A stretch of 64,000 bases of DNA from Sphingomonas metalli (GTDB lineage Bacteria > Pseudomonadota > Alphaproteobacteria > Sphingomonadales > Sphingomonadaceae), in the NCBI RefSeq assembly GCF_014641735.1, contig NZ_BMIH01000002.1, forward strand, positions 620,001 to 684,000, written 5' to 3'. Positions 1-8,891 of the stretch are shown here, piece after piece; the first letter of the stretch is position 1, and each line of letters opens with the position of its first letter. Both the position numbers and the translations under genes were made by a program. Below the pieces are notes generated by a model. The model had not been told where the DNA came from. It saw only the letters and a program-made list of their open reading frames with translations, and made no database searches.

Positions 1-89
1 CTTACGGGCCTCTGTCACGGCCTGATGACGGTGGCCGGCGGATCCGTCTGGATTCTAGCGCCTGAGAAGACGAAGCGACTCCCGGCGGA

Positions 90-1565
90 TCAGCGACCCA
101 CGTGCAGCCCGGCGAGCTCCGCGACACGGCGCTTGAACGCCGCGAGGTTTCCGCCCGACAGGCGCGCGACGCTGGCGAAGGAGATGGAGCGCGGATTGAC
201 CGACTGGCCGTTCTTCCACACTTCCCAGTGAAGGTGTGGGCCGGTCGACAAGCCGGTCGAGCCGACATAGCCGATCACCTGCCCTTGCCGCACCTGCTGG
301 CCGCCGCGCACCGCGATGCGGCTCATATGGCCATAGCCGCTCGCCAGGCCGCCGGGATGGTTGAGCTTGACGAAATTGCCATAGCCCGCATTGCGCCCGG
401 CGCTGGCGACGGTGCCGTCGCGCGCGGCGAGGATCGGCGTGCCATAGGGGGCGGCGATGTCCATCCCCTTGTGCATGCGCAGGAAACCGAGCAGCGGATG
501 CATGCGCATGCCGAAATTGCTGGTGACGCGCCCGGCCACGGGCATGCCCATATTGCCCCGCCGCTCGACCTGGCCGGCGGCATCGAACCAGTCGGGCTGG
601 CGCTCGCCGGCCGCGGTCCAGTGGACGAGGCGCAGCTTGCGTCGCCCCTGGTCGAGCCCGGCATAGAGCAGCTCGCCGAGGCGCACCTCGCCGGTCGCGG
701 CGCGATCCTGCTCGATGACGAGGTCGAAGGTGTCGGCGGAGGCGACATCGCGGCCGATCGACAGGCGGGTCGCGATCGCCTTGATATAGGCCTCGACCGC
801 ATGGGCGGGCGCGCCGGCGGCGCGGGCGGAGCGGTAGAGGCTGGAGCCGACCAGACCCTGGAGGCGGAGCGGGGTATGGTCGATCGCGATCGGCTTGCGC
901 TCGAGCGACAGGCTGCCGTCGGCCGCGCGGGCGACGGTGACGGCGAGGTCGAAGCGCGCGCGCAGCGACAGCTGCTCGAGCGGGCGCGGCATGGTGCGGC
1001 TCGGCCGCCGGCCCAGGGTCAGCGCGATGCGGGTGCCCGAGGGGATATCGGACAGGCTGGCGGCGTCGCCGACCAGCCGCGCCGCGGCGCCAGCGTCGGT
1101 GCGCCCCACCCCGGCGCGCTCCAGCGCGCGGCTGAAGCTGTCGCCGTCGCCCAGCGTCGCGGTCAGCTCGATCAGCGGGCGCTCGGGCGCTTCGGCGAGG
1201 GGGCGGACGAAGTCGGTGGCGGCGGCCATGCGGCGGCCGGTGCCGGCGCCCAGGCCGAGCGGCGCGACGCCGAGCGTCCGCGCCTCGTCCCAGTCGCTGC
1301 CCGCGAGCGGTGCGGGCACGGCCCCGACCAGCGACCGGTCGAGGCCCGGCGACAGCATCCAGGTCGCGGCGCACAGCGCCGAACAGGTCGCCACCCCGCG
1401 CCACCAGTGGCGGGTGCCGATCTGCGTGCCGAGGTCGGGAACCCAGTCGATCGTCGCGGCGCGGGCGCGCCAGTCGGTCGGGGCAGGCGGGGTGGCGAGC
1501 CGGCCGAAGCCGCGCATGCTGGTGCCACCGGCAAGCTCCAGGCCCTGATCGTTCTTCAGAAACAC
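90..1565 (-). CDS. M23 family metallopeptidase, membrane anchored
   Basis: Predicted peptidoglycan endopeptidase of the M23 (LytM/lysostaphin) family, 491 aa. A cytoplasmic N-terminus of about 55 residues is followed by one hydrophobic segment (about 57-75), so the catalytic part should lie in the periplasm. The C-terminal third carries the complete zinc set: HKGMD (His365, Asp369), GYGHM (His413) and HLHWEV (His444 and His446). The middle region looks like the helical spacer usual in such enzymes. It is transcribed away from the helicase gene; about 190 bp separate the two. Because the catalytic residues are intact, an active hydrolase is more likely than a regulatory LytM protein. Confidence 0.9.
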   Translation of the reverse strand: MFLKNDQGLELAGGTSMRGFGRLATPPAPTDWRARAATIDWVPDLGTQIGTRHWWRGVATCSALCAATWMLSPGLDRSLVGAVPAPLAGSDWDEARTLGVAPLGLGAGTGRRMAAATDFVRPLAEAPERPLIELTATLGDGDSFSRALERAGVGRTDAGAAARLVGDAASLSDIPSGTRIALTLGRRPSRTMPRPLEQLSLRARFDLAVTVARAADGSLSLERKPIAIDHTPLRLQGLVGSSLYRSARAAGAPAHAVEAYIKAIATRLSIGRDVASADTFDLVIEQDRAATGEVRLGELLYAGLDQGRRKLRLVHWTAAGERQPDWFDAAGQVERRGNMGMPVAGRVTSNFGMRMHPLLGFLRMHKGMDIAAPYGTPILAARDGTVASAGRNAGYGNFVKLNHPGGLASGYGHMSRIAVRGGQQVRQGQVIGYVGSTGLSTGPHLHWEVWKNGQSVNPRSISFASVARLSGGNLAAFKRRVAELAGLHVGR

Positions 1566-1753
1566 GTCGGCGACGCTCTTGTTGTTGATCGAATGGCCGC
1601 CGATCCCCCCGGCGATGGCGGGAATGCTTGTGAAGCCAAGGTGCTAAAGTCAAATTAAGCAGGCATGCGCGGCGGCTTCGCTGCGACCAGAGGTGGCGCG
1701 CCCGCGCCGATCCGCCGATCGCGACCGACAGGTTATTGCGCCGGGGCCTGCAA

Positions 1754-4258
1754 ATGCCGATGTTCATCGCCATGACCAGCCGCGCTTCCGGCAGCGTGAC
1801 CGCCGTTCTGGGGCCCACCAACACGGGCAAGACGCATCTGGCGGTGGAGCGGATGTGCGCGCATTCGAGCGGCATCATCGGCTTTCCGCTGCGCCTGCTC
1901 GCGCGCGAGGTCTATGACCGCGTCGTCGCGATCAAGGGCGCGGACCGGGTGGCGCTGGTGACCGGCGAGGAGAAGATCGTTCCGCCCGACGCGCGCTGGT
2001 TCCTCTGCACCGCCGAGAGCATGCCCGACCAGGAGGCGGCCTTCGTCGCGCTCGACGAGGCGCAGCTGGGCGCGGACGCCGAACGCGGCCATGTCTTCAC
2101 CGATCGCCTGCTGCGCACCCGCGGGCGCGAGGAGACGATGATCCTGGGATCGGAGGCGTTGCGGCCGATGATCCGCGAGCTGGTGCCCGAGGCGGAGATC
2201 GTCGGCCGGCCGCGCTTCTCGACGCTGACCTATGCCGGCGCCAAGAAGATCAGCCGGCTGCCCAAGCGCTCGGCGATCGTCGCGTTCAGCGCCGAGGAGG
2301 TCTATGCCGTCGCGGAGATGCTGCGCCGGCTGCGCGGGGGCGCGGCGGTGGTGATGGGCGCGCTGTCCCCCCGCACCCGCAACGCGCAGGTGGCGATGTT
2401 CCAGGCGGGCGAGGTCGACTATCTCGTCGCGACCGACGCGATCGGCATGGGCCTCAACATGGACGTCGCGCACGTCGCCTTTGCCGGGCTGCACAAGTTC
2501 GACGGCCGGCGCCGCCGCCGGCTGACCGTGGCGGAGATGGCGCAGATCGCGGGCCGCGCCGGGCGGCACCAGCGCGACGGCACCTTCGGCGCGATCGCCG
2601 AGGAGGGGCCGGACGCCTTCCTGCCCGAAGAGATCCTGGCGATCGAGGAGCATCGCTTCCCGCGGCTGGAGCATCTGTTCTGGCGCGACGGCGCCCCCGA
2701 CCTGTCGACCGTCGATGCGCTGATCGCCTCGCTGGAGGCGCCGCCGCCGGCCGGGGTACTGCGCGCCGCGCCGCAGGCGACCGATCTTGCGGTGCTCAAG
2801 CGCCTGGCCGACGAGCCCTGGGTGCGCGACCGGCTGCGCGGGCGCGGCATGGTGGCGCGGCTCTGGGCGGCGTGCGGCATCCCGGACTTCCGCAAGCTGG
2901 GGCTCGACCCCCATGCGCGCTTCGTCGAGCGGGTGTTCCGGCATTTGTCCGAGGGCCATGGCCATATCCCGCACCAGTGGTTCGCCGACGAGATCGCGCG
3001 GCTCGACACGGTGGCGGGCGATGTCGAGACGCTGGCCGGGCGGCTGTCGGCGATCCGCAGCTGGGCCTATATCGCGCAGCGGCGCGACTGGCTGGCCGAC
3101 CCGGCGCACTGGGCGGACCGCACCCGCGCGATCGAGGAGCGGCTGTCGGACGGGCTCCATGCCAGCCTGACCCAGCGTTTCGTCGACAAGCGCACCACGG
3201 CGCTGATCCGCCGCATCGGCGCCGATGCCGGGGCGCTGCCGGTCACCGTCGGGCCCGAGGGCGAGGTGACGGTGGAAGACCAGCCGATCGGCCGGCTGGA
3301 GGGCTTTCGCTTCGCGGTCGAGCCGGGCGCCCGCGCGGCCGACAAGCGCCTGCTGCTCGCCGCCGCCGAGAAGCGGCTGGGCGGCGAGCGGGCGAAGCGC
3401 GCGGACGCGCTGATCGACGCGCCCGATGCCGATTTCACGCTGATTGACGGTGCGATCCTGTGGGGCGGGCACCGGGTCGGCATGCTGGCGCCGGGCATTG
3501 CGCTGGCCCGACCGCGGATCGTGGCCGACCGCGACCTCGACTGTCTCGACAAGGACAGGCGGTCGGCGGTGGCCGAGCGGCTGGCGCGGTGGCTGACGGC
3601 GACGGTGGCGCGGCGCGCGCCGGTGCTGGCGGCGCTGGCCGACGCCGCGCGCGACCCCCGGGCGACCGCCGGATTCCGCAGCATCGCCGCGGCGCTCGAG
3701 ACGGCGGGCGGGATCGCGCCGCGCCGGCCGCTGGCGGCCGCGCTCGATGCCTTGCCGCCGGAGGAGCGGCGGCGGCTGCGGACGATGGGGATCGTCGTCG
3801 GCACGCTCGACATGTTCGACCCGCGCCTGATGAAGCCGGCCGCGGCGGAGCTGCGCCGCGCGCTGATGGCGGTGCGGGGCCAGTCGGTGGCGCCGGCGCG
3901 GGACGGTGCGACGGTGCTGGCGCGCGGCGAGGATGGCGCGGTGGTCGCGTCCGGCTTCCGACCGATCGGCGCGCAGGCGGTGCGGGTGGACCTGGTCGAG
4001 CGGATCGCGCGCGCGGCCCATGATGCGCGCAGCGGGCGCGCGCCCTTTGCCCCCGATCCGGCGCTCGCCACCTCGATGGGGCTGGAAGCGGAGACGATCG
4101 CGCGGTTGATGGCGGAACTGGGCTTCCAGCGGCTGAAAGGGGACGCGGCGCAATGGTCGTGGCGCGGCCGGCCGCCGGCGCGCGCGGGCGCGAGCCCAGC
4201 GCCTGCGCGGCCGGGCAACGCCTTTGCCGGCCTGTCCGAGCTGATCGGCCATGGCTGA
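1754..4258 (+). CDS. Suv3-like superfamily 2 RNA helicase
   Basis: Helicase-related protein of the Suv3 type, in mitochondria the helicase subunit of the RNA degradosome; the bacterial role is inferred to be RNA unwinding. Walker A GPTNTGKT lies at about residues 20-27 and a DEAQ motif II about 80 residues later. The helicase C-terminal domain contains the conserved stretch ending QIAGRAGR. A long C-terminal region (last ~350 aa) has low-complexity Ala/Arg composition. The frame is open from a TTG at 1736, but ATG at 1754 or 1772 sits closer to the conserved start. The stop overlaps the start of the S4-domain gene by 8 bp, so the two are coupled, which fits a shared role in RNA handling. Confidence 0.88.
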   Translation: MPMFIAMTSRASGSVTAVLGPTNTGKTHLAVERMCAHSSGIIGFPLRLLAREVYDRVVAIKGADRVALVTGEEKIVPPDARWFLCTAESMPDQEAAFVALDEAQLGADAERGHVFTDRLLRTRGREETMILGSEALRPMIRELVPEAEIVGRPRFSTLTYAGAKKISRLPKRSAIVAFSAEEVYAVAEMLRRLRGGAAVVMGALSPRTRNAQVAMFQAGEVDYLVATDAIGMGLNMDVAHVAFAGLHKFDGRRRRRLTVAEMAQIAGRAGRHQRDGTFGAIAEEGPDAFLPEEILAIEEHRFPRLEHLFWRDGAPDLSTVDALIASLEAPPPAGVLRAAPQATDLAVLKRLADEPWVRDRLRGRGMVARLWAACGIPDFRKLGLDPHARFVERVFRHLSEGHGHIPHQWFADEIARLDTVAGDVETLAGRLSAIRSWAYIAQRRDWLADPAHWADRTRAIEERLSDGLHASLTQRFVDKRTTALIRRIGADAGALPVTVGPEGEVTVEDQPIGRLEGFRFAVEPGARAADKRLLLAAAEKRLGGERAKRADALIDAPDADFTLIDGAILWGGHRVGMLAPGIALARPRIVADRDLDCLDKDRRSAVAERLARWLTATVARRAPVLAALADAARDPRATAGFRSIAAALETAGGIAPRRPLAAALDALPPEERRRLRTMGIVVGTLDMFDPRLMKPAAAELRRALMAVRGQSVAPARDGATVLARGEDGAVVASGFRPIGAQAVRVDLVERIARAAHDARSGRAPFAPDPALATSMGLEAETIARLMAELGFQRLKGDAAQWSWRGRPPARAGASPAPARPGNAFAGLSELIGHG

Positions 4259-4574
4259 CGGATCGGCCCTTGGCGCCGCCGCCTCGATGCGGCTCGACCG
4301 GTTCCTGTGGTGGGCACGGCTCGCGCGGACGCGCACGGCGGCGCAGACTCTGGCGGAGGACGGCCGGCTGCGCCTCGACGGCCGGCTGATCGATCGCGCG
4401 CATGTCGCGGTGCGGCCCGGGAACATCCTGACCTATGTCGCGCATGGCGGGCGGGTGCGGGTGCTGCGGGTCGAGGCCCTGCCCCGCCGGCGCGGGCCGC
4501 CGGCCGAGGCGCAGCTGTGTTACATCGATCTGCAACAAGCTGCTAACGTGTCGCAGCAAGGCGAGCTTGATTGA
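4251..4574 (+). CDS. S4-domain RNA-binding protein, HSP15-like
   Basis: 107-aa protein with an N-terminal S4 domain (about residues 13-60: MRLDRFLWWARLARTRT, then a basic loop with RLRLDGRLIDRAHVAVRPG), the layout of heat-shock protein 15. HSP15 in other bacteria binds 50S subunits carrying nascent chains; the same role is inferred here. The start overlaps the end of the upstream helicase gene, implying translational coupling. The C-terminal ~35 residues are not conserved and end in a Gln/acidic tail. Gene and partner together suggest an RNA or ribosome-rescue unit. Confidence 0.85.
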   Translation: MADGSALGAAASMRLDRFLWWARLARTRTAAQTLAEDGRLRLDGRLIDRAHVAVRPGNILTYVAHGGRVRVLRVEALPRRRGPPAEAQLCYIDLQQAANVSQQGELD

Positions 4575-4626
4575 CGCGCCGGCCATGCCCGCATAGCAGC
4601 GCGGCCAGACGTTCCCGGAGCCTGTT

Positions 4627-4968
4627 ATGACCTACGTCGTCACCGACGCATGTATTCGCTGCAAATATATGGACTGCGTCGAGGTATGCCCGGTCGACTG
4701 CTTCTATGAAGGCGAGAACATGCTCGTCATCAACCCGTCGGAGTGTATCGACTGCGGCGTGTGCGAGCCCGAATGTCCGGCCGAGGCGATCCTGCCGGAC
4801 ACCGAGAACGGGCTGGAGAAGTGGCTGGAGCTCAACACCACCTTCTCCGCGCAATGGCCGAACGTGACGCGCAAGCTCGACCAGACACCGCCCGATGCGG
4901 ATGCGATGAAGGGCGTGGAGAACAAGTATGAGCAGTTCTTCTCGCCGGAGCCGGGCAAGGGCGACTGA
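4627..4968 (+). CDS. fdxA: 7Fe ferredoxin FdxA
   Basis: 113-aa seven-iron ferredoxin, an electron carrier with one [3Fe-4S] and one [4Fe-4S] cluster. The cysteine pattern is complete: Cys9, Cys12, Cys17, Cys21, Cys25 in the first half and Cys40, Cys43, Cys46, Cys50 in the second. The long C-terminal extension after residue 60 is typical of the proteobacterial FdxA family. It lies 52 bp after the S4 gene on the same strand and about 210 bp before carD, a gene order I associate with alphaproteobacteria. Confidence 0.96.
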   Translation: MTYVVTDACIRCKYMDCVEVCPVDCFYEGENMLVINPSECIDCGVCEPECPAEAILPDTENGLEKWLELNTTFSAQWPNVTRKLDQTPPDADAMKGVENKYEQFFSPEPGKGD

Positions 4969-5179
4969 TCGACGTTAGGGAAAGCTTGGTCTTTCCCCGG
5001 CATCGATCGCAGGCTGCCCGACGCGCGCGGCGAATCGCCGCGCCGCTGGTAATTTTGTTGCGGACGTGTTAAATGCGAATCCGGCAGGGCCGCCCGCGTG
5101 CGCCCCGTCTGTTTGCATTCCCGTAACCGGTCCCCGGCGTTCCAGTCGGCGGCACCGGCGTTCCGATGAAAGGCCCATC

Positions 5180-5713
5180 ATGGCTGCCAAGGCGCTGTTC
5201 TTCGACGTCGGCGATTATGTTGTCTATCCCAAGCACGGTGTCGGTCGGGTGATCGAACTGCAGAAGCAGGAAATCGCCGGCACGAGCCTCGAACTCTACG
5301 TCCTCCGGTTCGAGAAGGAGCGCATGACGCTGCGCGTCCCGACCAACAAGGCGGAAAGCGTCGGCATGCGCAAGCTGTCGTCGGACAAGACGATGCGCGA
5401 GGCGATGGAGACGCTGAAGGGCAAGCCGAAGGTCAAGCGCACCATGTGGTCGCGCCGCGCGCAGGAATATGAGGCGAAGATCAACTCCGGCGACCTCGTC
5501 TCGATCGCCGAGGTGACCCGCGACCTCTTCCGCGCGGACGACCAGCCCGAGCAGAGCTATTCGGAGCGGCAGATCTTCGAGGCCGCGTGCAGCCGCCTCG
5601 CCCGCGAACTGGCCGCGATGGAAGAGATCGACGAGCCGCGCGCGCAGGAGAAGATCCTCGAGATCCTCCGCGCCGCCGCAGCGATCTACAACAAGGACAA
5701 GGCGGTCGCCTGA
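5180..5713 (+). CDS. carD: CarD/CdnL-family transcriptional regulator
   Basis: 177-aa CarD-like protein that is expected to bind RNA polymerase beta through its N-terminal Tudor-like domain and stabilise open promoter complexes, mainly at rRNA and growth genes. The N-terminus shows the family signature GDYVVYPKHGVGRV (about residues 11-24). The C-terminal half is the helical DNA-contact domain. The frame is open further upstream (from 5066), but the ATG at 5180 matches the family start. A strong intrinsic terminator follows 27 bp after the stop. Confidence 0.94.
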   Translation: MAAKALFFDVGDYVVYPKHGVGRVIELQKQEIAGTSLELYVLRFEKERMTLRVPTNKAESVGMRKLSSDKTMREAMETLKGKPKVKRTMWSRRAQEYEAKINSGDLVSIAEVTRDLFRADDQPEQSYSERQIFEAACSRLARELAAMEEIDEPRAQEKILEILRAAAAIYNKDKAVA

Positions 5714-5740
5714 TCGGGCGGATCACCGGTTCGATGAAGG

Positions 5741-5766
5741 GGGCGGTCCTGCGGGGCCGCCCTTTT
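5741..5766 (+). terminator. Intrinsic terminator of carD
   Basis: GC-rich hairpin GGGCGG-TCC / GGG-CCGCCC with a 4-nt loop, followed directly by TTTT. One T:G position pairs only as G-U in the plus-strand RNA, which supports the plus orientation and carD as the terminated gene. Confidence 0.85.
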
Positions 5767-5831
5767 CATTTGGGGCTGAGTGAGTGAGTGACTGTCCGCC
5801 CGCACCGCCCCCCGGCCCCCGCGTCACCCCT

Positions 5832-5931
5832 CCGTTCGTGCTGAGCTTGTCGAAGCACTGCCTTTCTTCCTCTCCAAAGGAACACGGGAGAGAGAACAAG
5901 ACCAGTGCTTCGACAGGCTCAGCACGAACGG
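5832..5931. repeat. REP-like inverted repeat, family A copy 1
   Basis: Two arms (5832-5860 and 5903-5931) are inverted copies of a sequence reading roughly CGTTCGTGCTGAGC-TTGTCGAAGCACTG, separated by about 42 bp. Related copies occur at 10121-10197 and 11419-11490. It fills most of the 319-bp gap between carD and the head-GIN gene; the rest of the gap holds the carD terminator and, near 6021, the ribosome binding site of the next gene. Confidence 0.85.
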
Positions 5932-6032
5932 GAAGAGGGTCGCGCACGAACCGCCTCCATCACCTGCCCCTTTCCCATTGCGAACCCCACCGCGGCGTGT
6001 ATTATAACACCAACACACAACGGGAGGCCCGC

Positions 6033-6767
6033 ATGATCCGTCGTTACATCGCCCTGCCGCTGCTCGCGCTGATCGCCGTGCCCGTGGCCGCCTGTTCCAT
6101 GTCGTGGGGCGATGGCGACGGCGAAGGGGTCGCCGGCCAGGGCTCGGGCAACGAGCGCACCTATGCGGTCGCCGATTTCGACCAGATCGGCCTCGGCGCG
6201 GCGGGGGATGTCGAGGTGCGCACCGGCGGCAGCTATTCGGTCAAGGCGATGGGCGACCCCGACCAGCTCGACAAGATCGTCGTCGAGCGCGACGGCAAGA
6301 CGCTGAAGCTGCGGCGGAAGAAGGGGATGAGCTGGGGCAGCGGCAAGGTCCGGTTCCTCGTCACCATGCCCAGGATTGAGGGGGCGGATATCGGCGGATC
6401 GGGGACGATCACGGTCGACAAGGTGTCGGGCGGATCGTTCGAGGGCAATATCGGCGGATCGGGCCGGCTGGACCTGCGCCAGGTCGCGGTCGACAAGCTC
6501 GAATTCGCGATCGGCGGCTCGGGCGAGATCGCGGCGGCGGGCACCGCCAGGTCGGTGGAGGTGTCGATCGGCGGCTCGGGCAAGGTGCGCCTCCAGCCGC
6601 TGCGCGCCGAGACCGGCGAGGTGACGATCGCCGGCGCGGGCGACGTGCAGGCGACGATCACCCGCACGGCGGAGGTCACGATCATGGGATCGGGCGACGT
6701 GACGATCGGCGGGGGCGCGAAGTGCTCGGTGACCAAGATGGGCGGCGGCCGCGTCAATTGCGGCTGA
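6033..6767 (+). CDS. Secreted head GIN-domain protein (DUF2807)
   Basis: 244-aa predicted lipoprotein. The N-terminus is a signal peptide (MIRRYIALPLLALIAVPVAAC) with a lipobox cysteine at residue 21. The remainder is a repetitive beta-helix-like fold in which the motif IGGSG recurs every ~20 residues (about six times), typical of the DUF2807 putative auto-transporter adhesin head (GIN) domain. Function is unknown; an envelope-exposed structural role is inferred. ATG 6033 is preceded by GGGAGG at the right distance, so it was preferred over earlier in-frame starts. Confidence 0.82.
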   Translation: MIRRYIALPLLALIAVPVAACSMSWGDGDGEGVAGQGSGNERTYAVADFDQIGLGAAGDVEVRTGGSYSVKAMGDPDQLDKIVVERDGKTLKLRRKKGMSWGSGKVRFLVTMPRIEGADIGGSGTITVDKVSGGSFEGNIGGSGRLDLRQVAVDKLEFAIGGSGEIAAAGTARSVEVSIGGSGKVRLQPLRAETGEVTIAGAGDVQATITRTAEVTIMGSGDVTIGGGAKCSVTKMGGGRVNCG

Positions 6768-6811
6768 CCCGCCGCGTCGGCCTTTGCGGCCCGATCCATT
6801 TGGTCAGAAGC

Positions 6812-6890
6812 GTCGCCCCAGCGCAGGCTGGGGCCTCCTGCGGCTCCTGCCTCGTGCTCTAACCGGGAGATCCCAGACTTCGCCGGGATA
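6812..6890. repeat. REP-like inverted repeat, family B copy 1
   Basis: GTCGCCCCAGCGCAGGCTGG and an inverted partner arm ending CCCAGACTTCGCCGGGAT, with a centre containing CCTGC and AACCGGGAG. The same unit is found at 35523-35603 and 52617-52700 and as a fragment at 51075-51119. Located between the convergent head-GIN and antiporter genes. Confidence 0.85.
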
Positions 6891-6915
6891 ACGCCGGATC
6901 AGTCTGAATCCCGCC

Positions 6916-8067
6916 CTACGGCACGACGGTGACGAACAGATAGACCGCGAAGATGACGAGGTGCACCGCCCCGCCGAGCACGGTGGTGCGCCCGTTGCCG
7001 AGCGTCAGCGTGATGGTGAAGAGCGACAGCACCAGCAGCGTCATCTGCTTGGCGCCGATGCCGAGTGCCAGCGGCAGGCCGAGGAACAGCGACACGACCG
7101 CGACCGAGGGGATGGTCAGGCCGATCGTCGCCAGGGCCGAGCCGAGCGCGAGGTTGAGGCTGGTCTGGAGCCGGTTGCGCTTCGCCGCGCGATAGGCGGC
7201 GAGGCTTTCGGGCGCGAGGACGAGCGCGGCGATGACCACGCCGACGATGGCGAGCGGCAGCCCGGCCGACAGGATCGCGCTCTCGACCTTGGCGGACAGG
7301 CCCTTGGCGAGCAGCACCACCGCGACCAGCGCCACCACCAGCACGCCGAGCGCCGCCAGCGTGGCGCGGTCGCCGGGCGGCTCGGCATGCGCCTCGCCCG
7401 GCAGATCCTCCTCGGCGGGCAGGAAATATTCGCGGTGGCGGACGGTCTGCACCATCACGAAGGTGCCGTAGAGGATCAGGCTGACGACCGCGACCATCAC
7501 CAGCTGCGACGGGGAATAGAGCGGGCCCGGCGCGCTGGAGACGTAGTTGGGCAGGACCAGCGACAGGACCGCCATCGCAGCGAGCACGTTGAGCGCCGCG
7601 CTCGCGCCGCGCAGCGAGAAGCGCTGCTCGCCATGGCGGACGCCGCCGGCCAGCAGGCACAGGCCGACGATCCCGTTGAGGATGATCATGATCGCCGCGA
7701 ACACCGTGTCGCGCGCGAGGGCGGAGGCATCGCCGGCGTCGGACAGCATCAGGCTGACGATCAGCGATACCTCGATCACGGTGACGGCGACCGCCAGGAT
7801 CAGCGTGCCGAAGGGCTCGCCGACGCGATGGGCGACGACCTCGGCGTGATGGACCGCCGCCAGGACGCTGCCGATCAGCACGACGATCGCGGCGACCATA
7901 CCGATGGTGTTGAGCGCGTAGAGCGAGGTGACCACCGCCACGATCCCCGCCGCGGGGAAGAGCATCGTCCACCAGGGCAGGACCGGCCGGCGCAGCAGCG
8001 CACGCTTGGTGTCGGGCGGCACGATCGCGTCATCGTGCTCGGCGGGGCGCGTAGCGTCGGTCTGCAT
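6916..8067 (-). CDS. chaA: Calcium/proton antiporter, ChaA-like
   Basis: 383-aa inner-membrane cation/H+ exchanger of the CaCA superfamily. About 11 hydrophobic segments are visible. The two inverted alpha repeats are recognisable: GEPFGTLILAVAVTVIEVSL (about residues 82-101) and the later LNLALGSALATIGLTIPSV, each near an acidic residue expected to bind the ion. A central hydrophilic loop (PAEEDLPGEAHAEPPGD) separates the halves. It is expected to export Ca2+, and possibly Na+ or K+, from the cytoplasm. Single gene, no evident operon partner. Confidence 0.9.
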   Translation of the reverse strand: MQTDATRPAEHDDAIVPPDTKRALLRRPVLPWWTMLFPAAGIVAVVTSLYALNTIGMVAAIVVLIGSVLAAVHHAEVVAHRVGEPFGTLILAVAVTVIEVSLIVSLMLSDAGDASALARDTVFAAIMIILNGIVGLCLLAGGVRHGEQRFSLRGASAALNVLAAMAVLSLVLPNYVSSAPGPLYSPSQLVMVAVVSLILYGTFVMVQTVRHREYFLPAEEDLPGEAHAEPPGDRATLAALGVLVVALVAVVLLAKGLSAKVESAILSAGLPLAIVGVVIAALVLAPESLAAYRAAKRNRLQTSLNLALGSALATIGLTIPSVAVVSLFLGLPLALGIGAKQMTLLVLSLFTITLTLGNGRTTVLGGAVHLVIFAVYLFVTVVP

Positions 8068-8194
8068 GGCAAGGGGAATGCGCGAGCGGGGCCATGGGTT
8101 GCGCCAGGGCGCGGGCGCGGCGGGCTGTAGCTCCGTCGCGTCGGGCTGTTCTCAGCCCGCACGGTACCCTTCCGCCAGTTCTTCCATCTTCCCT

Positions 8195-8253
8195 GCGATG
8201 GCGAGAGCTTTACGAAGGACACCTCGTCATGCCGGGCCTGTTCCGGCATCCCC
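8195..8253. repeat. Family C palindromic repeat, short copy
   Basis: Contains CGTCATGCCGGGCCTGTTCCGGCAT preceded by GCGATGGCGAGAGCTTTACGAAGGA, the left half of the longer composite repeats at 11535-11698, 41877-42056, 51163-51356 and 54953-55100. It is the main recognisable item in the 347-bp gap between the antiporter and rpoZ, besides the rpoZ terminator. Confidence 0.75.
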
Positions 8254-8343
8254 CGCGCGACAAGCGAGCAAGCGCTTGATCTTGCGAAGGCATCGGATCG
8301 AACGGATCGACCCGGCGGCTTCCAGAACCAGAAACATCCCCCA

Positions 8344-8372
8344 CAAACAAGCGCCGCGGCAAGGCCGCGGCG
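8344..8372 (-). terminator. Intrinsic terminator of rpoZ
   Basis: Perfect 8-bp stem CGCCGCGG / CCGCGGCG around a 5-nt loop, followed on the minus strand by a T-rich stretch (CTTGTTTG). It lies about 43 bp past the rpoZ stop. Confidence 0.75.
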
Positions 8373-8414
8373 TCCACATCTGTCCAGTCCGGCCCTGCGC
8401 CGGACCCGGTCCGG

Positions 8415-8759
8415 TCAGCCCTCGTAGTCGGCGCCCAGATTCTGGTTCCGGGGCGGGGCCGCCGCGGTCAGGCGGAGTGCCTCGGCCGCGCCGGACAGCG
8501 AGCCGACCGCATCGACCTCGTCATCGTCGTCGATCTGGACGCGCTGGAGGCTGGCGACCACCGAATCCTCGAGATGCGCCGGATGCACCGTCTCCTCGGC
8601 GATCTCGCGCAGCGCGACGACGGGGTTCTTGTCGCGATCGCGGTCGAGCGTCAGCTCGGCGCCGCCCGAAATCTGCCGGGCGCGCTGCGCCGCGAACAAT
8701 ACCAGATCGAACCGGTTGGAAACCTTGTCGACGCAATCCTCGACGGTGACGCGCGCCAT
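8415..8759 (-). CDS. rpoZ: RNA polymerase omega subunit
   Basis: 114-aa omega subunit, which helps assemble and stabilise beta-prime in RNA polymerase. The N-terminal ~60 residues match the family core ([20 protein letters not shown], then the QRARQI segment and [10 protein letters not shown]). The C-terminal half is a variable acidic tail. ATG 8759 is preceded by AAGGA eight bases upstream and gives the canonical N-terminus, although the frame is open further upstream. The gene is divergent from the phospholipase D gene and ends in a clear terminator. Confidence 0.96.
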   Translation of the reverse strand: MARVTVEDCVDKVSNRFDLVLFAAQRARQISGGAELTLDRDRDKNPVVALREIAEETVHPAHLEDSVVASLQRVQIDDDDEVDAVGSLSGAAEALRLTAAAPPRNQNLGADYEG

Positions 8760-8891
8760 GCCGTGTCCTTGATAAGCACCAATGGTGGGATTGACGGGAG
8801 CTAGCGGAAGCCGCGCCGAAAAGCAAGGTTTGCGTCGCGGCGACCCTCGCGGGCTGGATCGCACGGCTCCGCCGCGCGTATCATCGGAACC

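Noticed and set aside
1733..4426. Open frame of about 900 codons antisense to the helicase gene
   Set aside because: No domain or plausible start; the plus-strand helicase motifs are intact. Treated as a GC-driven shadow.
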